Of a stretch of DNA of 64,000 bases, positions 38,230 through 47,311 are shown one piece after another. How positions within the stretch are numbered: the first letter of the stretch is position 1; each line of letters begins with the position of its first letter. The position numbers and the translations under genes were made by a program. The DNA comes from a virus: positions 1-64,000 of the IMG/VR virus record IMGVR_UViG_3300028372_000002. One strand, given 5' to 3'. Under the pieces are notes generated by a model. That model saw nothing but the letters and a program-made list of their open reading frames with translations, had not been told where the DNA came from and did no database searches.

Positions 38230-39774
38230 ATGAAGAAACGGTATGATGGCTACCTTGCTTATATCTCCGAGCACTATCCTGAGAAGAGCGTCCCAGAGAT
38301 TGCTCAGCTATACAATGAGAACGAGGACGCGGAAGTCAGCCTCAGCACTATCGAGAGGGACCTGTACCGGGTCACATCTGAGATGGAAGAGCAAGAGGCT
38401 ACTCAGGAGAGCAAGGGTACGCCGGAAGAGGGCTCTGGATCCGAAGATCCCGACTGGACATGGGGTAAGGAATCCAGCGTTCCTCCGACCATGGATCCCG
38501 GGATGGAAGAGCCGCCGGAGCAAGCCATCGGGCTAACGGAGATCAAGCGGTCCTATTTCTACAACAAGGAAGACGACGTATACATTGTCTTTCTTCGCGG
38601 CCGAAAAAAGAATATTCAGGTCGATGGTAAAACTGTCCGGGAAATGAAGACGGCTTACTCAGATCATGTTGATAAGGGTGAGACCATCAACAAAGTCTGT
38701 CATCGATTCGGATGGAGGCGAGAAGACTTCATCGATTTCAAGGTAGCTCTAGGATGGACACACGATGAAGATCCCTTCACAGACGAAGAACACGTATTAC
38801 GTTCCACTCCAGACCTCGTCAGCGATATGGCGATGCAACAGCGGGGTGTCTTCGAGCGAGAATGGAACCGAAAAAAGTGGAAGCTCACAGTAGAGGACGC
38901 TCACAAGTGGAGAAACTTCAACCGAGGCGTCATTGAGCCTCTATTTGATCATGTATCTCACCACCCTCCCCGCAAAGACGTCCAAAAATTAGACCTTCCT
39001 CAGAAGCATTTCCTAGCCGTATTTGCCCCTCAGGACCTTCACATCGATAAGCTGAACGTCGATGGGACTGGCATTAAAGAAACGAGAGAGCACCTGCTGG
39101 AGACCACAAGTCGCCTAATCTCTCAGATAACCAAAAGGGGGCGACCAGAGAGAGTCCAGCTAATATTGGGATCGGACTGGTGGAATAGTGACAACGACCA
39201 CGCACAAACTCACTCGGGCACGCCCCAAGATAACGACGGACTACCTCTGACTGGTCTAATCGCAGGCTATGAGCTTCAAATTGAGCTTATTGATATGCTC
39301 AGGTGCCTTGGCCATGTAGAGGTCCGAGTGGTTCCGGGAAATCATGATTGGAGGACGAGTCAAGTTGCTTGGTGCGGACTTCGGCACGGCTACTCCAAGG
39401 ATGACGACGTAAGTATCGTCAATACGATCCTGCCATACCAATACGACCAGTTCGGCGACGTTGCCATAGGGTTTCACCACGGTCACGGCATCAGGGGATC
39501 TAGATCATCACGTCCACTAAAATACGGCATGATGATGGCCAAACATCGCCCTGACCTGTGGGGATCAACTAGGTTCAGGTACTGGATCGTGGGCCACCTC
39601 CACGGCATAGATGAAGTTGATGACGGCATCACGATCCTACAGACCCCCTCGCTTGCTGGAGACGACCGCTGGCACTACCTCAATGGGTACACTACCAGAG
39701 ACAGGGGTCAGGCTGCCTACATCTTCGATCGAGACTTTGGTCTTGTGTCGAGGGAGCTTGCTCTCATTCGTTAA
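38230..39774 (+). CDS. Calcineurin-like metallophosphoesterase with HTH-like N-terminus
   Basis: 514 residues from ATG 38230. Residues 5-48 look like a helix-turn-helix, then an acidic linker. The enzyme domain has APQDLHIDK (near 264), LGSDWW, VPGNHDW (near 368) and IVGHLHG (near 455), the di-metal motifs of calcineurin-like phosphoesterases. Such phage proteins hydrolyse phosphodiesters in nucleic acids or nucleotides. The N-terminal DNA-binding-like part suggests a nuclease acting on DNA; substrate not shown. Confidence 0.82.
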   Translation: MKKRYDGYLAYISEHYPEKSVPEIAQLYNENEDAEVSLSTIERDLYRVTSEMEEQEATQESKGTPEEGSGSEDPDWTWGKESSVPPTMDPGMEEPPEQAIGLTEIKRSYFYNKEDDVYIVFLRGRKKNIQVDGKTVREMKTAYSDHVDKGETINKVCHRFGWRREDFIDFKVALGWTHDEDPFTDEEHVLRSTPDLVSDMAMQQRGVFEREWNRKKWKLTVEDAHKWRNFNRGVIEPLFDHVSHHPPRKDVQKLDLPQKHFLAVFAPQDLHIDKLNVDGTGIKETREHLLETTSRLISQITKRGRPERVQLILGSDWWNSDNDHAQTHSGTPQDNDGLPLTGLIAGYELQIELIDMLRCLGHVEVRVVPGNHDWRTSQVAWCGLRHGYSKDDDVSIVNTILPYQYDQFGDVAIGFHHGHGIRGSRSSRPLKYGMMMAKHRPDLWGSTRFRYWIVGHLHGIDEVDDGITILQTPSLAGDDRWHYLNGYTTRDRGQAAYIFDRDFGLVSRELALIR

Positions 39775-39830
39775 ACCCATTCTTGCGTGCGCGAGGGCGC
39801 GTGCGCGTACTCCCGAGAGGACCATAGCAT

Positions 39831-40139
39831 ATGTCGCTAAATGTACGGCTAGAGAAGGCTCTTAAGGAAGCCCACAAGAGAATATCGAAAGACAAGGATC
39901 TTCTCAGAACTATCAGAAAAAAGAACTTCGATGAGCCTGAGACTTGGGATCTGAGGCGCGTGATCTACGACGAAGCCGTGGGAATGAAGTGGGACAGGCG
40001 CGTGAAACGTCCTTTCATAGATAATGCCGCATCGTCGTACAAGTCACGTGCCCTAAAAGTAGCTGAATACCTTATCAAGAAACCCAATCACGTGATCAAA
40101 CTTCTAGAGCAATCTAAGGATTTCAGAAAAGGATCCTAG
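39831..40139 (+). CDS. Small basic protein
   Basis: 102 residues from ATG 39831, with GAGAGGACC upstream. Lys/Arg-rich helical protein with no motif, suited to nucleic-acid binding. A GC-rich GCGCGAGGGCGCGTGCGC stretch precedes it. Confidence 0.68.
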   Translation: MSLNVRLEKALKEAHKRISKDKDLLRTIRKKNFDEPETWDLRRVIYDEAVGMKWDRRVKRPFIDNAASSYKSRALKVAEYLIKKPNHVIKLLEQSKDFRKGS

Positions 40140-40185
40140 TGCTTGCTAATTTAACGCGATGCCTTTAGGCTCGCCTGAGGTAATT

Positions 40186-40593
40186 ATGTATGACCAACGA
40201 TCTATTGTGAATCTAACCCTGTTCACCCCTTCTAGGGAGATGAGAAAGCAGGGCGTGTTCGAGCTACCAACCAATCAAAGATTTCGATTGCGACAACTCC
40301 TTGAATGCGTGCCTGAAGAGCCGCCGCCGCCAGAAGAAATTGCTGGCCTAGCGAAGGCTTTATCGGAATTAGCAGAATATTCGGGTGCTAGAGAAGCCAT
40401 TGTATCAGCCCCACCTTACCTCATCTCATCGATCGAGCATGAGCTTAGAGAGAAGGACATCCAGCCGGTATATCCGTATGGCTCTGCGAAGAGATATGAG
40501 ATAGAGACCGAGGTGGAGGGAGTTTCCGCCGTGAGATGCGGTTACTGCCTGAAGGGGTTTATCAGTCCACCAGCTCCCGGATCGATCACATGA
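40186..40593 (+). CDS. Conserved phage-type protein, unknown
   Basis: 135 residues from ATG 40186, which has CTGAGG upstream. The order IVNLT at the start, a Pro-rich middle, then ALSELAEYSGAREAIVSAPP and LREKDIQPVYPYG recalls a family of uncharacterised phage/plasmid proteins (VNLT N-terminus, PVYxF strand near the C-terminus). Ends in a CGYC knuckle. Overlaps the next gene by ATGA. Confidence 0.68.
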   Translation: MYDQRSIVNLTLFTPSREMRKQGVFELPTNQRFRLRQLLECVPEEPPPPEEIAGLAKALSELAEYSGAREAIVSAPPYLISSIEHELREKDIQPVYPYGSAKRYEIETEVEGVSAVRCGYCLKGFISPPAPGSIT

Positions 40594-40907
40594 CTTCAAC
40601 CCAGATACCCTTAACCAGTGAGATGTGCAGACTAATGATGCACCTTGCTTACCATAAAGCTGAGAGGGGTGTGAGGGGTCTGGTTTTGAATAAGCTAGAG
40701 GACTTTTCCAAAGCCACAATCGATGGATGCCTGAGCCGTGGCGTCATCACTGCTGGAGAACGTAAAAGCCAGAGGACTTACTTTCTGTCCTCTGAAGGTC
40801 GCCGGAAGGTGGAGTCTTGGGTTAACTCAGGGCTAGACGAATCCGGGCTCCCCTTATCCTCTCAGTGGCGGGCCAGACTAAGGCCCCGTTATTGGAATGA
40901 AGATTAA
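40590..40907 (+). CDS. Winged-helix-like small protein
   Basis: 105 residues from ATG 40590, coupled to the previous gene. The helix-helix-strand pattern (SEMCRLMMHLAYH, LNKLEDFSKATIDGCLSRGVI, RTYFLSSEGRRKVESWV) resembles a winged helix. DNA binding is inferred. It is placed just upstream of the replication block. Confidence 0.6.
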   Translation: MTSTQIPLTSEMCRLMMHLAYHKAERGVRGLVLNKLEDFSKATIDGCLSRGVITAGERKSQRTYFLSSEGRRKVESWVNSGLDESGLPLSSQWRARLRPRYWNED

Positions 40908-40943
40908 GTGCACCTGTGTGCATTAAGCTAGAAGACCTATATC

Positions 40944-40959
40944 GTGCAATCGTGTGCAC
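40944..40959 (+). repeat. 16-mer GTGCAATCGTGTGCAC
   Basis: A stem-loop sequence (GTGCA/TGCAC, loop ATCGTG) 26 bases before the Shine-Dalgarno start of the replication gene. The same 16 bases recur at 45259 and, reversed, inside hammerhead copies 2 and 4; near-copies lie at 4715, 16374, 20195 and 59033. Confidence 0.55.
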
Positions 40960-40984
40960 GCTCGTAACGCCAAAGGAGACTGAT

Positions 40985-42400
40985 ATGCTCATCATACATG
41001 AGCTAGACAATTACGTTGTTCAGAAGCACCTCAATGGGTATGGCCCAGCCTTTTCATTACTAAGTGCCATCTCACGGGTAACCGAAGCTAATGGCTTCTG
41101 TACGCTTCGAGCTGAAAAGATTGAACAGCTGGGAGGCATCTCGAAAGACCAGCGCATCAAGGCCACGAAGAGGCTTGCTAGCATCGGCTACATCGATGTC
41201 AAAGAGCGCTGGGACCCTAAGGCTCACGGCCAGCTACCTAATGTCATCTGGCGATGTAAAATCACTAAGAGCTTGCTTCAGGAGTTTGCTGATAACAGAT
41301 TCGTGCCTGACTATAACAACACGATCGTGATCAGGGACAAGGATGGTAAGCTCGCCCCCGGTCTTCACGAGGACATGATCGCCGACGATGTCCCTGATCG
41401 AATCGAGGGTCGGCCAAATGAGATTGACGTGCCCTTTATCGATACGAAGGCCCAGCAGCCCAGACCTGACCGGCCGTCTCGCGGAATCTCGCGAGTAGAG
41501 ATTTACCCCACCCCAGAGGACGCCGTTTTTGAGGGGGGTTCGAGGTCCTTTTCTAGGGGGGTCGATAAACCCCGACAGAATATATACAATAAAAGAAGAG
41601 ATAAGGATGATATGTCCGATCGTCTCTCAGACCCTCGCTCCGCTCGTGTCTTCGTTCCTTCGGACTCAAAGAAGGAGGGCAAGAGCCTCCGGCCCGCCTT
41701 CGGCGGCCCTCCGGCTTCGCCTTCGGAGATTCCGGCTTCGCCGGGGAGGAATAAGGTTGGGGGAGTGATTTCGAGAAAGACGTCTGGATCTGAAATTAAA
41801 TCGAACGCCAAATTTGAAGATCTAGACAACCTGACGGTTGTGACGACCGAGTCAGAGACTCAGTCGTTTGTTGCCCCAACCTCCCTAATCCCTCCCTCCC
41901 CGATTGATGGGTCGAATCGCGAGGCGTATTTGTTCTCGTGCGTCCAGTACCATCATCGTGAGCAGGCGTATGCCATCATGGCCGAGGACACGCCGGACGC
42001 TTGGAGGGAGTATGAAGTGCTTCTGGAGCTGCAAGTTCATGTGTATGGGCTCGCCAGACGCCATGACCGTGGTGTCGCCAGCGTGAAGCCGCTGCCTAGG
42101 GATACGGGACGCCTGAACAACATGATGGCAGCTGTCGATCACCTCGGTGGCATTGATGGCGCAAAAGAGTACCTAGAAATGGCATTTGAGCGCGGTCTTA
42201 GCTGGATCCAGACAAAGATCAAGCACTGGAATGACCTCGACATATGGACGCTTCTGGTGTCCGGATGCCGAAACGAATACCTCACCCCTAACGATGGTTT
42301 CGAGAAGCCTGCGCACTTGCTTGCGGGTGAATGGAACGAGCCCAGCGCTGAGGAAAGTGACTACCAAGGACCGTCTTGGGCGTCGGGTTACCTTACTTAA
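40985..42400 (+). CDS. Replisome-organiser-like protein
   Basis: 471 residues from ATG 40985 (AAAGGAGAC upstream; the frame is open from 40916). Residues 15-90 form a winged helix like those of phage replication initiators (LLSAISRVTEANGFCTLRAEKIEQ type). Residues 140-300 are Pro/Ser/Arg rich and disordered; the C-terminal 130 residues are helical. It sits directly upstream of dnaN. The DNA for the linker holds an AT-rich tract and three GC hairpins that resemble an origin, as in lambda O. Role inferred from context. Confidence 0.6.
   Translation: MLIIHELDNYVVQKHLNGYGPAFSLLSAISRVTEANGFCTLRAEKIEQLGGISKDQRIKATKRLASIGYIDVKERWDPKAHGQLPNVIWRCKITKSLLQEFADNRFVPDYNNTIVIRDKDGKLAPGLHEDMIADDVPDRIEGRPNEIDVPFIDTKAQQPRPDRPSRGISRVEIYPTPEDAVFEGGSRSFSRGVDKPRQNIYNKRRDKDDMSDRLSDPRSARVFVPSDSKKEGKSLRPAFGGPPASPSEIPASPGRNKVGGVISRKTSGSEIKSNAKFEDLDNLTVVTTESETQSFVAPTSLIPPSPIDGSNREAYLFSCVQYHHREQAYAIMAEDTPDAWREYEVLLELQVHVYGLARRHDRGVASVKPLPRDTGRLNNMMAAVDHLGGIDGAKEYLEMAFERGLSWIQTKIKHWNDLDIWTLLVSGCRNEYLTPNDGFEKPAHLLAGEWNEPSAEESDYQGPSWASGYLT
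41532..41757. other. Candidate replication origin inside initiator gene
   Basis: Two similar G6-runs (GGGGGGTTCGA at 41534, GGGGGGTCGA at 41556), then an AT-rich tract (41578-41602), then three consecutive GC hairpins with TTC loops (41693-41753). Repeats plus an AT-rich element in an initiator gene is the lambda-type origin layout. There is no experimental or skew evidence here. Confidence 0.35.
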
Positions 42401-42418
42401 TTCAAGGACGATATAACG

Positions 42419-43582
42419 ATGAAATTCAGCGCAAAACTGCCGGTATTCTTGGAAGCAGCCTCCAAAGCCAAGAGAGCTGTGGGGTCCAAAGACCTTAACG
42501 AAATCATGCGTTCCATGCTTGTAGACGCAAGAGAGGACGGCACCGTGGTGCTTGCTGGAACGAACACCAGCGAGACCGTAGTCGTCGAGATCGAGGCTGA
42601 CGTCCACACTCCCGGAGCTTCCGCACTGATGGGCGACGATTTGTATGCACTTATCAGCCGGTTCCCAAAAGGCGAGAGCCGTGACATTAACTTCGAGCTA
42701 GATCACAAGGGCTGGTGCAACATTCAGTGCGGAAAAATCAAGAGCCGTGTCGCCGGACTGGACCCCGAAATGTACCCCAAGATTCACGACGGTTACGAGA
42801 GTGATGCAAAGTTCAAGGTCACCTGTGAGACGATCACGCGCCTCTTCGGGAAGACGATCTTCTGCATCGACAAAAAGGACACCCGGGTCCAGCTAACAGG
42901 CGTGTATTTTCAGCTCGATGAAGAGAACGAGCGGATCTTGGCCACAACAACAGATGGCCATCGTCTTGCCCTGTGTTATGCCGAGCATGAGTTTCTCTTC
43001 GACGTCACGCCAGAGGCGAGGGAGTGGATCAAAGAGGGCGTGATCATCCCGGGCAATGTCGTTCAGGATATGCTTTCCTTTATTTCCGGATACGATCCTG
43101 AAACCGTCATCAATTTCAGCAGGTTTCGCACATCAGGCATCACCCTCCAGCATGATAAATGGAGGATGACCTCTATGCTTATTGACGCTAAGTACCCGAA
43201 CCTCTTGGACGTGCTCCCTAAGGAATGGAAGCGGAAGCTTCAGTTCGATCGCGGCCAGTTCTTGGAGGCTGTCAGGTTGGTGTCACTTTTCGCCGAGGAC
43301 AAGTCAAACAAGTGCCGACTTCACATCAGTGGGTCTAAAGTTTTGCTGGAGGCTACCGACAAAGGTCGTGGAGAGGTCGAGCAGGAACTGGACATCATGG
43401 AAGGGGAGCATACCGGAGATGAGGTCGTCATGGGCTATCAGGTTCACTATCTCAAGGATGCTCTGTCGAACGTCGATGGAGCTTCTATCGAGCTTAGGTA
43501 CATCGACAACACCATGCCTTCGCTTATTCAGGACACCGACGATCTGATGCTTCAGATGATCGTCATGCCTATGCGCGTCTGA
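42419..43582 (+). CDS. dnaN: DNA polymerase III beta sliding clamp
   Basis: 387 residues from ATG 42419. Ring-shaped processivity factor. The hallmark TTTDGHRLA segment is at about residues 176-184, the three clamp repeats fill the expected length, and the C-terminus MPMRV matches the usual MPMRL. The genome therefore supplies its own clamp; no DNA polymerase subunit is recognised in this window, so it may serve a polymerase encoded elsewhere or the host's. Followed by rnhB with a 16-base gap. Confidence 0.9.
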   Translation: MKFSAKLPVFLEAASKAKRAVGSKDLNEIMRSMLVDAREDGTVVLAGTNTSETVVVEIEADVHTPGASALMGDDLYALISRFPKGESRDINFELDHKGWCNIQCGKIKSRVAGLDPEMYPKIHDGYESDAKFKVTCETITRLFGKTIFCIDKKDTRVQLTGVYFQLDEENERILATTTDGHRLALCYAEHEFLFDVTPEAREWIKEGVIIPGNVVQDMLSFISGYDPETVINFSRFRTSGITLQHDKWRMTSMLIDAKYPNLLDVLPKEWKRKLQFDRGQFLEAVRLVSLFAEDKSNKCRLHISGSKVLLEATDKGRGEVEQELDIMEGEHTGDEVVMGYQVHYLKDALSNVDGASIELRYIDNTMPSLIQDTDDLMLQMIVMPMRV

Positions 43583-43598
43583 CAACGAGAAAGCAACC

Positions 43599-44357
43599 AT
43601 GGATGCTTGGAACATTTATCCACCCTACTGCCCGCCATATGATATGGAAGACAATATCAATTCCTACACGCTTCAAATCGAAGATCGCTACGTCGGCGTC
43701 GTCGAGGACCTTCTCATCGAACAAGGTGCCAGATACATCATCGGCGTCGATGAGGTCGGCATGGGGCCTCTGGCTGGTCCCGTGACAGCAGCCGCTGTGA
43801 TGATTGACTGTGACAATCTTGACGCCGAGTGGCTCTCCCGCGTCAATGACTCAAAGAAGCTTTCTGAGTCGAAGCGTGACAGCATCGTCGAGGATATTCG
43901 AGCCAATGTCGTTGACAGGAGCGTTGCCAGTCGAAGCCCAGCCGCTATCGACGCCAAGGGCCTGTCAAAGTGCCTCGAAGAGGTCATGACGCAAGTTGTG
44001 TGCGAAATCATGTCCAGCTCTGGGATTCATCCCGATGTTGTTGTTATCGATGGTACGGGCTCGAATCTTCCGGTCGATGTGCATCAGATAAGGATCAAAA
44101 AGGGTGATGGGCTCAGCTACCATATCGGCGCAGCTAGCATCCTTGCCAAGGTGAGCCGGGATAGCCATATGTACGATATGCACGCACGCTGGCCCGAGTA
44201 TGGTTTCTGTAGCCACAAGGGTTACGGCACCAAGCAACACATCGAAGCGATTGAACGACACGGCCCTTGCTCGGTGCATCGGCTGACATTCGGTAAGGTG
44301 CGCCAGCACAAAGAGCGACTACGAACTTCTCCACGACCCCCAAACACAAAGGTGTAA
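43599..44357 (+). CDS. rnhB: Ribonuclease HII
   Basis: 252 residues from ATG 43599. Removes RNA from RNA-DNA hybrids. GVDEVGMGPLAGP with Asp51/Glu52, NDSKKLS near 82, VVIDGTG near 148, the ASILAKVSRD helix and GYGTKQH follow in the family order, so the active site is intact. A 45-residue extension precedes the domain. It sits between the clamp and an exonuclease, suggesting Okazaki-fragment processing. Confidence 0.92.
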   Translation: MDAWNIYPPYCPPYDMEDNINSYTLQIEDRYVGVVEDLLIEQGARYIIGVDEVGMGPLAGPVTAAAVMIDCDNLDAEWLSRVNDSKKLSESKRDSIVEDIRANVVDRSVASRSPAAIDAKGLSKCLEEVMTQVVCEIMSSSGIHPDVVVIDGTGSNLPVDVHQIRIKKGDGLSYHIGAASILAKVSRDSHMYDMHARWPEYGFCSHKGYGTKQHIEAIERHGPCSVHRLTFGKVRQHKERLRTSPRPPNTKV

Positions 44358-44358
44358 T

Positions 44359-44934
44359 ATGCCGCTATTGGACAGAATATTAGTTGTTGATCTCGAAGCG
44401 ACCTGCTGGCCGCATGAGACCCCCGAGGACGAGCAACAGGAAACTATCGAGGTTGGCCTGTGCGAAGTCAGACTCGATAGCGGCACTGTTGCACTCGGGG
44501 ACCGCATCAGCTATTTGGTGGCCCCACAGCAGTCCACTGTGAGCGAGTTCTGCACATCACTCACCACACTTACTCAAGAGGATGTTGAGCAAGGTCTCCC
44601 GCTCGATGAAGTTCTATCTGAAATTAAAGAAACCCACCTTTCTTCTGAGGTCCCTTGGGCAAGCTGGGGGGCATGGGACAGGTATTTCCTACAGGGTGAG
44701 TGTGACAGAAAGGGCATCCACTTCCCGTTTCACCACTTCCACTATAACGTCAAAGCCCTGTTCGGCCTGATGACCGGTAAGATGGATACCAACTTCAACG
44801 TGAAGTCAGCTACAAAGGAGCTGGGTATGGAGTTCGATGGCACGCTACACAGGGGCCATGATGACGCCTACAACATCGCTAGGATCCTCAAAAAGCTTGT
44901 GGTAGGCTCTAGGCCGAACTTTACCTCTACGTGA
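44359..44934 (+). CDS. DEDDh 3'-5' exonuclease
   Basis: 191 residues from ATG 44359. VVDLEATCW (Asp11, Glu13) is Exo I; the middle Asp lies in the WASWGAWDRYFL region; HRGHDDAYNIARIL near 164 supplies the His and last Asp (Exo III). Closest in pattern to the KapD/ERI-1 type. Likely a proofreading or RNA-trimming nuclease in the replication block. Confidence 0.85.
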   Translation: MPLLDRILVVDLEATCWPHETPEDEQQETIEVGLCEVRLDSGTVALGDRISYLVAPQQSTVSEFCTSLTTLTQEDVEQGLPLDEVLSEIKETHLSSEVPWASWGAWDRYFLQGECDRKGIHFPFHHFHYNVKALFGLMTGKMDTNFNVKSATKELGMEFDGTLHRGHDDAYNIARILKKLVVGSRPNFTST

Positions 44935-44945
44935 CGGAGTGAATC

Positions 44946-45224
44946 ATGGATGCAGGTGTAAAAGAGCTTTTCAAACTAGCTGGACGTTTTCTGGTTTTTG
45001 GGACACAGCGGTTTCCATCAATTGAGGTGGATGCTTACGGCATGAGAAAGGTAGAAGGTCAACCGTTGGGAATATATCTAGCCATGACACCAGAGTATCG
45101 GGAGGCGCATCCGACCATGTCCATTCCGATTATTGATTTTGATTCTGAAGAGGATGTCGCGGAGGGCCTGAAGAGGCTAGACTCACTATTTGTTGGCATC
45201 CGAAGAAGCATGGAATGCCGTTGA
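44946..45224 (+). CDS. Unknown small protein
   Basis: 92 residues from ATG 44946. A single alpha/beta domain by pattern, with no motif. It is last in the clamp-RNase-exonuclease operon, ahead of a terminator. Confidence 0.7.
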   Translation: MDAGVKELFKLAGRFLVFGTQRFPSIEVDAYGMRKVEGQPLGIYLAMTPEYREAHPTMSIPIIDFDSEEDVAEGLKRLDSLFVGIRRSMECR

Positions 45225-45233
45225 TCACTAAAT

Positions 45234-45257
45234 GCCCCCGATCCTCTTCGGGGGCTT
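45234..45257. terminator. Terminator hairpin
   Basis: GCCCCCG (45234-45240) pairs with CGGGGGC (45249-45255), followed by TT. It lies between the plus-strand replication operon and the convergent minus-strand virion-like gene. Confidence 0.6.
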
Positions 45258-45258
45258 A

Positions 45259-45274
45259 GTGCAATCGTGTGCAC
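45259..45274 (+). repeat. 16-mer GTGCAATCGTGTGCAC
   Basis: Exact copy of the 16-mer at 40944, placed two bases after a terminator hairpin and just beyond the end of the minus-strand gene. It might extend the 3' hairpin structure or bind a protein. Confidence 0.5.
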
Positions 45275-45278
45275 TCGC

Positions 45279-45605
45279 CTAGAAATCCTCGCTCCACTCC
45301 ACTTCCGCCGACACGACTGTTGCACTGCCAGTATCTGGACGTGCCCAGATGACGACTGGTGTGTCCGGTGTCAATGTAGCTTTTGCCCTTATGTTTGACG
45401 AAGACATATTTTTGACCCTGTTCGAGCCTGCCGAAAGTCTTTCTAAGGGAGGTATCCTGAGGCCATCCGTGTCCATGGAAAAGCTAGCTGCCTTAGAAAT
45501 CTCCGACGCAGATTCAGAGCCTACATACCCGTCAGGAAGACTAAATGTCGCTCCACTCCCAACATCTCCTGCAATGGTGGTCTTGAACGAACAGTCCTCG
45601 TTCGA
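45279..45605 (-). CDS. C-terminal part of virion-like protein after TAA
   Basis: An open stretch of 108 codons in the same frame as, and directly after, the TAA of the gene above it on the minus strand. Its only usual start is ATG at 45476 (65 residues). The sequence continues the upstream protein's style (Asp-Gly-Tyr-Val-Gly turns, TLTPDTPVVIWARPDT and a final VEWSEDF strand). It is read either by stop-codon readthrough or not at all, if the stop is a mutation. Confidence 0.5.
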   Translation of the reverse strand, partial: SNEDCSFKTTIAGDVGSGATFSLPDGYVGSESASEISKAASFSMDTDGLRIPPLERLSAGSNRVKNMSSSNIRAKATLTPDTPVVIWARPDTGSATVVSAEVEWSEDF

Positions 45606-46475
45606 TTAGAAAGAGGCACCCTCTAGCCTTACGTTCACGGGGTTTGGGATGCCATTGAAAAAGTCGCGTGGCCTTAACGCGAGAATAGGCTCCCACTCGC
45701 CTTGCGAGACAGTTAGAGAATACCCCTCGACCGTATCGGCTACATTTCTTCGGGAGGATTCCCTGAAGCCGCCGATGATGCTGAATTTACTGCCTCCCAT
45801 GAATAGACTTAAATCACCACCAGAGTTTCCATTTTCAACCTCCGCACGTATCGGGAGGTTTGCAGATTCAAGCGAAGCACCTGAGAAGTTATCGTCTTCG
45901 GCCGGGTCGTACAGGTGTGCGATGTGTCGGCACATATAAGACTCGAATTCCGAGATCTTTATCTGCTTTTGTATGATCCAGTTGAAACTCCCGTACCCGT
46001 ACCATGTGAAGTCTATGAGAAATATGTGACCGCCAAGAAGATCTGCCTGAACACCATAAGCCCCAGACCCATCGAGCTTGTTTTCCGAGAAAAAGCTTTG
46101 GTAGGTCTTGTGTACGATTTGTCCTGCTCGCCTCACGAAAACGAACAGGCCCGTACTGTCAACACCCCACCCCATCCCGTTTCTTTCGTCGAAGTAACCC
46201 CACCGAGCGACCTGATCGTCAACAGGAAGTCCGGATAGACGAACGCCCATACCGGTCTCACCCTGAGTACCAGCTTGGTATCGCCCCTTCTCGTTTGTGG
46301 TGATACTAATCGATGATAACGCATCAGCCCCGGTGGATAGGGCTATCTCCCCCTCAAACATGGAGTGATCAGCAGTACCACTCTTTACTACAGTGTCCCT
46401 CAATCGAGACACACCCATAAAGGATTCTAGCTCGAAAGTCGGTTGGTTCGTGGCAACCACCGACTCATCGAACAT
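45606..46475 (-). CDS. Virion structural-like beta protein
   Basis: 289 residues, ATG at 46475. Beta-rich, Gly/Asn/Asp-rich chain with GYFDERNGMGWGVDSTG near residue 93 and a TWYGYGSFNW segment near 155, a combination I associate with tail- or capsid-surface proteins of large phages. No enzymatic motif. It ends at TAA 45606-45608, but the same frame stays open for 108 more codons that look like its C-terminal part, so the full product may be about 398 residues. Confidence 0.6.
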   Translation of the reverse strand: MFDESVVATNQPTFELESFMGVSRLRDTVVKSGTADHSMFEGEIALSTGADALSSISITTNEKGRYQAGTQGETGMGVRLSGLPVDDQVARWGYFDERNGMGWGVDSTGLFVFVRRAGQIVHKTYQSFFSENKLDGSGAYGVQADLLGGHIFLIDFTWYGYGSFNWIIQKQIKISEFESYMCRHIAHLYDPAEDDNFSGASLESANLPIRAEVENGNSGGDLSLFMGGSKFSIIGGFRESSRRNVADTVEGYSLTVSQGEWEPILALRPRDFFNGIPNPVNVRLEGASF

Positions 46476-46557
46476 CGTTTTCTGGCCAGAGATAGACCTC
46501 TGTGGCGAATTATCTTATCAATCATGCCTCTTATGAAGCTTGTCATAGTGTTTCCTA

Positions 46558-47244
46558 TCAGGGCCGCCAGAATCCTCGGAACCTAACGTTCCAGACAAGC
46601 TCGAACGCTACGGCTATCATCTTGTCGCTTACCTTGCTTTTCTTTTTAAGGAGCTTGGGGGTATTGAGCCTGAGATCGAAATCCCTCTTTCCTGTTTCTT
46701 CCCGAAGAAGTTCCAGCACTTTCTTTTCTAGCGCCTCTCCAAGCCTCCCCCGGTGATACTCTTCTTGCAGGATGGAGATGAATACCTCTTCTGCATGTTC
46801 GCTCGTCACACCTTTGAGCATTTGCCGTCTCACGTCCCTGTCATTAAGGGCGTCTGTGACAAGATCGGCCAGATGCCTGTCTGTTCTCTCTGCCAGTCTT
46901 TTTTCAAACTCCTGCCAATCGATAACGATGGCTATCTTACCTCGAACGTACAGCGGGGTCTTGCCGGGGTCATGCCAGTCATCTCCGGTGTTATGACGTT
47001 TGAATGCTCTATCTGAAAACCCGGGCTTGCTGCCCTTCTTTCCTCGGAGCAGTTCAAGCTCGTGGATTTTTCTAGTACGTGATAGGGAGTCTTCGATGGC
47101 GTCAAACAGAGCCCAATTAATGTCTTGAGGCACTACCTCATCGTCACTTCCTCCCTTGAATTTTCCAACGATGAAGTCGCCAACCTTCTTTGCAAACTTA
47201 AGGCTTTTCAAAAGGGCTTTAGGTATCAGATTAAGCATGGACAT
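46558..47244 (-). CDS. Unknown helical protein
   Basis: 228 residues, ATG at 47244 (ATG 47238 also possible), with CGGGAG upstream. Basic N-terminus with a short hydrophobic helix, then long charged helices. No known motif. It lies upstream of the virion-like gene on the minus strand, so it may be a virion or assembly protein. Confidence 0.65.
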   Translation of the reverse strand: MSMLNLIPKALLKSLKFAKKVGDFIVGKFKGGSDDEVVPQDINWALFDAIEDSLSRTRKIHELELLRGKKGSKPGFSDRAFKRHNTGDDWHDPGKTPLYVRGKIAIVIDWQEFEKRLAERTDRHLADLVTDALNDRDVRRQMLKGVTSEHAEEVFISILQEEYHRGRLGEALEKKVLELLREETGKRDFDLRLNTPKLLKKKSKVSDKMIAVAFELVWNVRFRGFWRP

Positions 47245-47311
47245 CTCCCGGGCATCCTAGTGTCTTAAGGAATACTCCCTTGCTTTGCACTCAGATTCAA
47301 CTCATGCATCG

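Noticed and set aside
45349-45609. Plus-strand ORF of 86 codons
   Set aside because: It is antisense to the continuing minus-strand virion-like frame and has no ribosome site.
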